From assembly GCA_030825825.1 (NCBI GenBank), contig JAPJPE010000086.1:1-5682 (forward strand): a DNA stretch of 5,682 nt, written 5' to 3'. Source of the DNA: Streptococcus sp. (lineage in GTDB: Bacteria > Bacillota > Bacilli > Lactobacillales > Streptococcaceae). Made by a program: the position numbers and the translations under genes. Of this stretch, positions 1 to 4,881 are shown one piece after another (positions within the stretch are counted from its first letter, which is position 1; each line of letters opens with the position of its first letter). The notes under the pieces were generated by a model. That model did no database searches, was not told where the DNA came from, and saw only the letters and a list, made by a program, of their open reading frames with translations.

Positions 1-53
1 GAACATCTGTTATTGTTAGGCCCAAAAAATTATTACATAGTTGAAAGGATTTT

Positions 54-84
54 AAAAACCGAGAACGAAACTGTCCTCGGTTTT
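54..84 (-). terminator. Rho-independent terminator of the aldo/keto reductase operon
   Basis: On the minus strand a 12-bp stem (AAAACCGAGGAC paired with GTTCTCGGTTTT, one G-U pair) closes a 6-nt loop and runs into a U-tract at 58-54. It lies 23 bases past the reductase stop codon. The plus-strand copy of the stem also ends in TTTT, so it could serve a convergent gene entering from the left. Bases 1-53 beyond it are too short to assign: a plus-strand frame is open from base 3 to a TGA at 42-44, but nothing in it is recognisable. Confidence 0.85.
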
Positions 85-107
85 CATTAATGAATAGAAA
101 TTCTCTC

Positions 108-950
108 TTAAAAATCTTTGGTGTCCGGATCTGGTGCACCTGCTTCAACCGGAAGATGGCGAAGGAGTTCCACATCATCTGCGGTCAATTCAAAATCAAA
201 GCAATTTAGATTACTCGCAATCCGCTCAGGCGTAACCGATTTTGGCAGTGGAAGGAAACCTTCTTGCAAACTCCAAGCCAGGGCTAGTTGAGCGACGGTC
301 TTTCCATATTTAGTAGCCATTTCTTTTACTTGTTCATTTTGGAACAATTCTCCTTGGCCAAAAGGTCCCCAAGCCTCTAGTAAAATGCCATGCTTGCGAC
401 TTGCTGCAATGGCTTCGCTTTGGTACACCCCAGGTGATAGACGAATTTGGTTCACAGCCGGAATAACCCGAGCTGTTTCAAGGAGGGCTTCCAAATGATG
501 AGGCAGAAAATTGCTAATACCAATAGCCCGAACCTTGCCAGCAGCTAGCATATCTTCCATTGCCCGCCAAACCTCAGCATTTCGTTGTTTCCAAGCATCA
601 TTTTCTCGAAGGGGTTTTGGATTTGGCCAATGAATCAAATAAAGATCCACATAGTCCAGGCCTAGTTTTTCAAGAGACTCTTCCAAAGCAGCTTGAGCGT
701 CTTCATAGGTGTGATGAGTATTCCAAAGTTTGGTGGTAATAAACAGGTCTTCGCGCGCAAGACCACTGTCTTTAATGGCCCGACCCACACTCTCTTCATT
801 CTGATAAATCGCTGCTGTATCGATATGGCGATAACCTGCTTTTAAAGCAGCTAAGACAGCTTGATAGGCTTCTTCTCCATCCGCTGCTTTCCACGTCCCA
901 AATCCCAATACAGGAATCTCCACCCCATTATTTAAACGATAATGATTCAT
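108..950 (-). CDS. Aldo/keto reductase (AKR family, NADPH-type oxidoreductase)
   Basis: A complete 280-residue cytosolic oxidoreductase of the aldo/keto reductase superfamily, the normal length for bacterial AKR5-like enzymes. These are (beta/alpha)8 barrels that reduce aldehydes, ketones or sugar-derived carbonyls with NAD(P)H. The catalytic tetrad is all visible: Asp44 in GYRHIDTA, Tyr49, Lys74 in TTKLW and His107 in LIHWP. GKVRAIGISNF (138-148) is the usual late-barrel motif, and PKSVTPERIASN (236-247) is the cofactor loop in which the Lys-Ser pair and Arg243 contact the 2'-phosphate, pointing to NADPH. Two usually conserved stretches differ: NQIRLSP (167-173) where NQ-x-E-x-HP is common, and AWGPFGQG (193-200) where A-Y/W-SPLG is common. 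The ATG overlaps the stop of the upstream small gene (ATGA), with AAAGGA at 959-964, 8 bases before the start. Family assignment is firm; the physiological substrate cannot be told from sequence. It is probably a general carbonyl/aldehyde reductase. Confidence 0.93.
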   Translation of the reverse strand: MNHYRLNNGVEIPVLGFGTWKAADGEEAYQAVLAALKAGYRHIDTAAIYQNEESVGRAIKDSGLAREDLFITTKLWNTHHTYEDAQAALEESLEKLGLDYVDLYLIHWPNPKPLRENDAWKQRNAEVWRAMEDMLAAGKVRAIGISNFLPHHLEALLETARVIPAVNQIRLSPGVYQSEAIAASRKHGILLEAWGPFGQGELFQNEQVKEMATKYGKTVAQLALAWSLQEGFLPLPKSVTPERIASNLNCFDFELTADDVELLRHLPVEAGAPDPDTKDF

Positions 951-1165
951 TTTTTCTTTCCTTTCTTCGATTTCGGTTTCTTAGGCCCTCGAAGCTTGAG
1001 CTCTGGCTTAAAAATATTCTTTTTGGTTGGCTCCATCTTCTTGCTATAAAAACTATAGAGTAAGAATGCCCCACCAACGATCACAATAAAGATATTTTTT
1101 CTTACAATCCCATAGAGCAAGAAAAAAATTCCCATCAATAAAAAACGTATATCAATTGCCTTCAT
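947..1165 (-). CDS. Small two-helix membrane protein with lysine-rich tail, unknown function
   Basis: A 72-residue protein I do not recognise. The N-terminal half is hydrophobic, with two probable membrane segments at about 8-21 and 24-40 separated only by a short VRKN turn, so it should form a tight helical hairpin. The last 31 residues (42-72) hold 14 lysines and one arginine, ending in a KKGKKK run, so the tail should be cytoplasmic by the positive-inside rule and could touch nucleic acid, ribosomes or anionic lipid; that role is inference. It has a good ribosome binding site (GAGG at 1172-1175, 6 bases before ATG) and its own promoter. Its TGA overlaps the ATG of the aldo/keto reductase, so the two are co-transcribed and probably translationally coupled. 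The clear promoter, ribosome binding site and overlap make it a real gene despite its size; no function is proposed. Confidence 0.82.
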   Translation of the reverse strand: MKAIDIRFLLMGIFFLLYGIVRKNIFIVIVGGAFLLYSFYSKKMEPTKKNIFKPELKLRGPKKPKSKKGKKK

Positions 1166-1189
1166 AAGCTACCTCACATTTCAATTCCC

Positions 1190-1218
1190 ATTATAGCATG
1201 AAAAGACAGCATTCACAA
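1190..1218 (-). promoter_or_regulatory. Promoter of the small membrane protein / aldo-keto reductase operon
   Basis: On the minus strand a -35 TTGTGA (1213-1218) and a perfect -10 TATAAT (1190-1195) are 17 bases apart, and the -10 is extended by TGC. Transcription should begin near 1183, giving a leader of about 18 bases with the GAGG ribosome binding site. This looks like a housekeeping sigma-A promoter; no operator was recognised over it. Confidence 0.8.
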
Positions 1219-1281
1219 AATTGTACTACCATCGGTAAACAAAAAGCCCCTCAAGACTGTTTAACCCCATGAATACATCAC

Positions 1282-1314
1282 AAAAACCTCTCTAGGTATG
1301 ACCTAGAGAGGTTT
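1282..1314 (-). terminator. Rho-independent terminator of nagA
   Basis: A perfect 14-bp stem, AAACCTCTCTAGGT against its complement, with a 3-base loop (CAT on the minus strand) and five U residues after it (1286-1282). It starts 22 bases past the nagA stop and separates nagA from the downstream reductase operon. The + strand copy has only three Ts after the stem, so it mainly serves nagA. Confidence 0.9.
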
Positions 1315-1336
1315 GTTCTATCTTCGATTCTTGAAT

Positions 1337-2494
1337 CTAGTTCATAGCTTGGTAACGTTTGACCCCATCGAGATAGGTCGCCACCAGATCCAAATTTTGA
1401 TCAAGCACAATGAAGTCCGCATCATAACCTTCTCGAATTTGACCACAAACATCATCAATATGGACTGATTTTGCCGGATTGAGACTGGCCATCATCACTG
1501 CTTCGTAAGGGTTGGCAATCCCCCACTCTACAACATTTTTTAATCCATCTTTCAATTTCAAGATTGAGCCAGCCAGATTACCAGTTGATTTCAAGCGAGC
1601 AGTCCCTTCAGCGACCACGACTGGAAATTCCCCAAGCATGTAGTCCCCGTCTTCTAATCCCCCAGCTGTCATACAGTCAGTAATCAAGGCAACATTTTCT
1701 TTTCCTTTTTGTTTCATCAGGATATCACAAGCTAGCGGATCAACGTGATGGCCATCACAGATCAACTCTGCTGTAGTATGAGGCAACTCATACATAGCTC
1801 CAACCATACCGAGTTCACGGTGAGTCAAACCACGCATACCATTATAGGCATGCACCCAGACACTCGCACCTGCATCAACCGCTTTTTTAGCTTCTTCAAA
1901 AGTAGCATTGGAGTGTCCCAGGGCGACTGTCACTCCTTCTCCTGTAATGGTCCGAACAAATTCTTCTACCCCTTCACGCTCAGGAGCAAGAGCAATCTTA
2001 TTCAACAGACCATTGGCAGCTTTTTGCCAAGCCCGGAATTCTTCCATACTTGGATCCTTCATATAAGCTGGATTTTGAGCTCCCTTGTATTTTTCTGTAA
2101 AATAAGGTCCTTCAAAATAAATACCGCGAATCTTAGCGCCTGTTGCTTCTTTGTATCGTGCACCAATATTTTCAGTTACCGCCAAAAGTTGTTCGTAAGA
2201 GGAAGTCAAAGTCGTAGGCAAAAAGCTTGTGACCCCGGTACTCAAGAGACCTTCACTCATGGTATGGAGAGTGCCTTCGATATTATTATCCATAACATCT
2301 ACTCCACCAAAACCGTGAATATGGGTATCCACCAAGCCCGGAGCAATACTGTAACCTGAATAATCCAGCACATCTGCTCCTTCTGGTAAGCTTTCCATAT
2401 GTTTTCCAAACTTACCATCGACGAGCTCCAAATAACCTCCACGGCGAACCCCATGTGGGTAATAAAATTGATCTGCTTTAATATATGTAGACAT
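1337..2494 (-). CDS. nagA: N-acetylglucosamine-6-phosphate deacetylase
   Basis: NagA hydrolyses GlcNAc-6-phosphate to glucosamine-6-phosphate and acetate in the cytoplasm, feeding imported GlcNAc and recycled wall sugar to NagB and glycolysis. The 385-residue product has the amidohydrolase TIM-barrel pattern: PGLVDTHIHG with His58 and His60, the metal-ligand Glu128 in YFEGPY, LGHSNA with His194, VHAYNGM with His215, DGHHV (247-251), the catalytic Asp273 in TDCM, and LAGS (307-310) near the end. Length is normal for the family. I start it at the ATG at 2494: AAAGGA (2502-2507) sits 7 bases upstream. The frame also has an ATG at 2530, but that has no ribosome binding site and lies only about 8 bases from the predicted transcription start. 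It is monocistronic, with its own promoter and terminator; nagB and the regulator nagR are not in the window. Upstream elements suggest induction by amino-sugar phosphates and repression by CcpA. Confidence 0.97.
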   Translation of the reverse strand: MSTYIKADQFYYPHGVRRGGYLELVDGKFGKHMESLPEGADVLDYSGYSIAPGLVDTHIHGFGGVDVMDNNIEGTLHTMSEGLLSTGVTSFLPTTLTSSYEQLLAVTENIGARYKEATGAKIRGIYFEGPYFTEKYKGAQNPAYMKDPSMEEFRAWQKAANGLLNKIALAPEREGVEEFVRTITGEGVTVALGHSNATFEEAKKAVDAGASVWVHAYNGMRGLTHRELGMVGAMYELPHTTAELICDGHHVDPLACDILMKQKGKENVALITDCMTAGGLEDGDYMLGEFPVVVAEGTARLKSTGNLAGSILKLKDGLKNVVEWGIANPYEAVMMASLNPAKSVHIDDVCGQIREGYDADFIVLDQNLDLVATYLDGVKRYQAMN

Positions 2495-2544
2495 AAAATC
2501 GTCCTTTCCATTGTAGGAACTGTGTTCCATTTATATTCATACAT

Positions 2545-2573
2545 ATTATAACGCTTTCACTTCCATTTGTAAA
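2545..2573 (-). promoter_or_regulatory. nagA promoter
   Basis: On the minus strand TTTACA (2568-2573) and a perfect TATAAT (2545-2550) are separated by exactly 17 bases, near-consensus for sigma-A. Predicted transcription start is about 2538, leaving a leader of roughly 44 bases to the chosen nagA ATG. The promoter is overlapped on one side by a dre-type operator and on the other by a cre-like site. A small hairpin (GGAAC-ACA-GTTCC, 2516-2528) lies early in the leader. Confidence 0.87.
2546..2559 (-). promoter_or_regulatory. cre-like CcpA site over the nagA -10
   Basis: The minus-strand sequence TGAAAGCGTTATAA matches the catabolite-responsive-element consensus TGWAARCGYTWNCW at 13 of 14 positions (one A in place of the late C). 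It occupies the spacer and the -10 box, a position where CcpA bound with HPr-Ser-P would block RNA polymerase. Repression of nagA when a preferred sugar is present is the expected outcome. Binding is inferred from sequence only. Confidence 0.65.
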
Positions 2574-2587
2574 TGGTCTAGACCTAT
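2572..2587. promoter_or_regulatory. dre-type operator for a NagR/YvoA (GntR-HutC) regulator
   Basis: AATGGTCTAGACCTAT has a perfect 10-bp palindromic core GGTCTAGACC (2575-2584) and agrees with the known DasR/YvoA/NagR dre consensus A[CG]TGGTCTAGACCA[CG]T at 13 of 16 positions, the mismatches being in the flanks. It abuts and overlaps the nagA -35 by two bases, so bound repressor would hinder polymerase. In this family glucosamine-6-P or GlcNAc-6-P releases the repressor, which fits control of nagA by its own substrate or product. Confidence 0.72.
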
Positions 2588-2603
2588 TTTTGGATAGAAT
2601 CGT

Positions 2604-2638
2604 ATAAAAACAGAGTAAGCTTCCTGCTTACTCTGTTT
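2604..2638 (-). terminator. Rho-independent terminator of the Na/Pi cotransporter gene
   Basis: A perfect 13-bp stem (AAACAGAGTAAGC and its complement, 2608-2620 with 2626-2638), loop AGGAA on the minus strand, followed by a U-rich tail at 2610-2604. It begins 8 bases after the transporter stop codon and isolates that gene from the nagA control region. Confidence 0.92.
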
Positions 2639-2646
2639 AACGTTCA

Positions 2647-4278
2647 TTAAATTTGCTCGATTTGTACTTTTTCAGCTAGATTCATGGCATGGTCTGCAAC
2701 ACGTGTATAGTGAGAAATGATATCAATAAAGTTCACTCCGGCTTGTGGCGTACATTCGCCTTGGTTCAAACGACGAATATGAGTTTTCCGAAGTCTTTTC
2801 TCTAATTTTTCAATTGCCTCGTGACGTGGTACGAGTTGATTTGCAAGACTCACATCATTGTGCTCGATAGCTTTCAAAGCATCCTCTACAAATTGATGGG
2901 TTTGGTTATAAATATCTTCCAATTCAGCCAAGGCTGCTTCTGAAAAGACCACTTTCTTACGAATTAAATAATCGGTTAGATTAATCAAGGCTTCCGCGTG
3001 ATCTCCAATCCGCTCCAAATCCCGTGAAGAATCCAAGATATTGGTGAGAACTTCACTTTCTCTCGGACTCAAAGCTTCACTTGACAAACGAATCAGGTAG
3101 CGAGTCAAATCATCATCGATGGTATTGATGGCTTCTTCTGTCTTATGACCCTTTTCAGCTGTTTTCTCATTTTGATGAACAATATAATCATAAGAGAGGC
3201 TAAAAGCTTTATCTGCATACCCACCTAAATGAAGCAACTCTTTTTTCGCATTCCCAAGTGCAATCGAAGGCGCTTGAGTGATCAAGTTTTCATCCAAGTA
3301 AAGTGGCTCATATTTGACAACCTCATCCTCACCAGGAATCAGTTTAGTCACAAAGTAAGCCAACGCTCCAATGAATGGGAATTGAATGATGGTATTGGTC
3401 ACGTTGAAAGCTCCGTGAGAAAAAGCAATGGTCATTTCTGGTGACAAGTGCAAGAGTCCTTGGAAGTATTCAATCATGGCTGTAAAAGGTGTCAGCAAGA
3501 TCAAACAAAGGATTGTTCCGATCAAGTTAAAGAGCACGTGGGTTGCTGCAACACGCTTGGCAGAAACATTGGCCCCCATAGCTGCAATAATAACCGTCAA
3601 GGTCGTTCCAATATTATCCCCAAAAAGGATAGGAAGCGAACCACGAAGATCTAAGAAACCACCTGAATATAAACCTTGTAGGATCCCAATGGTAGCTGAA
3701 GATGCTTGAATCAAAACGGTGATGATGGCTCCCGCTAAAACACCAAGAATTGGATTTTTCCCTAGGGTGATCATATACTGACTAAATTCTGGCAATTCTT
3801 TTAAAGGGCTCATTCCCGCACTAATCAGGTTTAAAGCGTAGAAAATTCCTCCAACCCCAAAGAGAATCCGACCAATATTATTAGCCATTCGATTCTTGGT
3901 AAAGAAAAGTAAGACCGTTCCAAGAAACATAATTGGAAGGGCATAAGTCCCCAGTTTAAACCCAATAATGAATGAGGTGACCGTGGTCCCAATATTAGCT
4001 CCCATGATAATTCCAATGGCTTGGCGCAGGGTCAAGAGACCCGCACTGACCAGACCTACGGTAATCACCGTTACCCCAGTACTAGACTGAATGAGGGCTG
4101 TCACAACAATCCCTACTAAGACTCCAAGGAAAGGATTGCTGGTATATTTATCAATATAGTAGCGAAGACGGTCCCCTGCAGCTTGTTGCAGTCCTTCTCC
4201 CATGGTTTTAATACTATAGAGAAAGAGACCCAACCCTCCCAAAAAGTTAAACAAAATTTCCTGCCAGTTAATGGACAT
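2647..4278 (-). CDS. Na/Pi cotransporter family protein with C-terminal PhoU-like domain
   Basis: A 543-residue membrane protein of the Na+/phosphate cotransporter (PNaS, type II NptA-like) family with a fused PhoU-like regulatory domain. The membrane part (about 5-315) shows the family's duplicated inverted halves: LIQSST (62-67) pairs with LIQASS (189-194), and GANIGTT (93-99) with GDNIGTT (220-226). These paired QSS and G-x-NIGTT signatures form the substrate path. From about 335 on the protein is soluble and helical, with PhoU hallmarks DLERIGDHAEAL (420-431) and RVADHAMNLAE (526-536), whose Glu/Asp residues bind metal in PhoU. Homologues import phosphate with sodium, but E. coli YjbB of the same design exports it, so direction is uncertain. 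I start at ATG 4278: GGAGG (4286-4290) is 7 bases away. The in-frame ATG at 4284 lies only 1 base from GGAGG. It is monocistronic, with its own promoter and terminator and no pst genes beside it. Confidence 0.93.
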   Translation of the reverse strand: MSINWQEILFNFLGGLGLFLYSIKTMGEGLQQAAGDRLRYYIDKYTSNPFLGVLVGIVVTALIQSSTGVTVITVGLVSAGLLTLRQAIGIIMGANIGTTVTSFIIGFKLGTYALPIMFLGTVLLFFTKNRMANNIGRILFGVGGIFYALNLISAGMSPLKELPEFSQYMITLGKNPILGVLAGAIITVLIQASSATIGILQGLYSGGFLDLRGSLPILFGDNIGTTLTVIIAAMGANVSAKRVAATHVLFNLIGTILCLILLTPFTAMIEYFQGLLHLSPEMTIAFSHGAFNVTNTIIQFPFIGALAYFVTKLIPGEDEVVKYEPLYLDENLITQAPSIALGNAKKELLHLGGYADKAFSLSYDYIVHQNEKTAEKGHKTEEAINTIDDDLTRYLIRLSSEALSPRESEVLTNILDSSRDLERIGDHAEALINLTDYLIRKKVVFSEAALAELEDIYNQTHQFVEDALKAIEHNDVSLANQLVPRHEAIEKLEKRLRKTHIRRLNQGECTPQAGVNFIDIISHYTRVADHAMNLAEKVQIEQI

Positions 4279-4322
4279 GATCATTCCTCCAAATATGAGA
4301 TCAGAAATAAAACTCCTCTCCT

Positions 4323-4351
4323 ATTGTAAAGGATAATTTCCAATCACACAA
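4323..4351 (-). promoter_or_regulatory. Probable promoter of the Na/Pi cotransporter gene
   Basis: On the minus strand TTGTGT (4346-4351) and TACAAT (4323-4328) stand 17 bases apart. The -10 is one mismatch from consensus; the -35 is weak (TTG only). About 70 bases of very A-rich sequence upstream (4352-4425) could act as an UP element. Because rbfA ends in a strong terminator, a separate promoter is needed here. The leader would be about 38 bases. Confidence 0.6.
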
Positions 4352-4426
4352 GAGATTTCTGTAAATTTCTTTTATTTTTTGAAACCGTTTTTTTCTATCT
4401 GTTTTATTTTCCTTTTTTTAAGAGCC

Positions 4427-4457
4427 AAAAAAAGAGGGTGGAAAATTTCCAACCTCT
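4427..4457 (-). terminator. Rho-independent terminator of the infB-rbfA operon
   Basis: On the minus strand AGAGGTTGGAAA pairs with TTTCCACCCTCT region (4433-4457; one T/C mismatch in the stem, about 3-base loop) and is followed by seven Us (4433-4427). The stem begins at the base immediately after the rbfA TAG codon, so the translating ribosome could overlap the hairpin as it terminates. Confidence 0.85.
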
Positions 4458-4808
4458 CTAGTCCTTGTTCAAATTGCGTAACATCTCATCGATCTTGTTA
4501 CCGTATTCGATAGACTCGTCTTTGACAAAAGTAAGATCCGGAATCTTGTACAGTTTCAAATTCCGACCTAATTCACGCTTGATGGTTCCTGTTGCTTTTT
4601 CAAGGCCTGTCTGAGCCTTTTGATTGTCTGAAGCCAAATCACTCATAATTGAATAATACACTTTGGCCATAGACAAATCACCTAGCATTTGAACATCCGT
4701 AATAGTAACGCCTTGAACACGCGGGTCACGGACTTTCTTTTGCAAAATCTCATTGACTTCACGCTTGATTTCCATCCCTACTCGATCTGTCCGAAAATGA
4801 CTTGCCAT
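4458..4808 (-). CDS. rbfA: Ribosome-binding factor A
   Basis: RbfA is a small KH-fold protein that binds the immature 30S subunit near helix 1 and the 3' end of 16S rRNA, helping late 16S processing, especially in the cold. The 116-residue product is full length for Firmicutes. It shows the family's N-terminal R-x-DRVG-x-EIKREV helix, the KVRDPRV turn (25-31), the strand ITDVQMLGDLSMAKVYYS (36-53), the KATGTIKRELG helix (71-81) and the FVKDESIEYGNKIDEML ending (94-110). AAAGGAG (4814-4820) lies 5 bases before the ATG. It follows infB, as in the widespread rimP-nusA-infB-rbfA cluster, but a terminator-like hairpin stands between the two genes. No convincing separate promoter is visible in the gap, so it probably depends on read-through from infB or on a promoter inside infB. 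Confidence 0.96.
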   Translation of the reverse strand: MASHFRTDRVGMEIKREVNEILQKKVRDPRVQGVTITDVQMLGDLSMAKVYYSIMSDLASDNQKAQTGLEKATGTIKRELGRNLKLYKIPDLTFVKDESIEYGNKIDEMLRNLNKD

Positions 4809-4833
4809 AGGAACTCCTTTCTGCTTTGTGTCT

Positions 4834-4874
4834 AAAAACTAGGAAATCAGAGAAAAGTCCTCTTTTTTCCTAGT
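4834..4874 (-). terminator. Terminator or attenuator hairpin between infB and rbfA
   Basis: On the minus strand ACTAGGAAA (4866-4874) pairs perfectly with TTTCCTAGT (4838-4846), and AGAG/CTCT (4860-4863 with 4849-4852) extends the stem inward past a small internal loop. Five Us follow (4838-4834). It starts 7 bases after the infB stop and ends 25 bases before the rbfA ATG. By structure it is an intrinsic terminator, yet rbfA lies directly downstream; partial read-through or an RNA processing role are the likely meanings. Confidence 0.75.
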
Positions 4875-4881
4875 CAGCCTC

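Noticed and set aside
1745..2359. A 204-codon plus-strand open frame
   Set aside because: It is antisense to the conserved core of nagA, has no ribosome binding site or promoter, resembles no family, and is explained by codon bias of the gene beneath it.
2299..2544. An 81-codon minus-strand open frame overlapping the nagA 5' end and promoter
   Set aside because: It runs in another frame through nagA, has its start within the -10 region and shows no protein-like pattern.
3229..3709. Several plus-strand frames of 68-93 codons opposite the cotransporter
   Set aside because: They lie antisense to a well-conserved membrane protein, lack ribosome binding sites and overlap one another in different frames.
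3831..4016. A 61-codon minus-strand frame inside the cotransporter
   Set aside because: Out-of-frame reading of the transporter; hydrophobicity comes from the real gene's membrane codons.
4352..4425. T-rich plus-strand tract as a terminator or structured RNA
   Set aside because: There is no stem next to the T-runs and no pairing partner; it is better read as an A-rich stretch upstream of the cotransporter promoter.
1284..4461. An 11-bp identity (aacctctctag) shared by the nagA and rbfA terminators, suggesting a dispersed repeat
   Set aside because: The match is confined to stem sequence, is not extended on either side, and purine/pyrimidine-rich terminator stems often coincide by chance.
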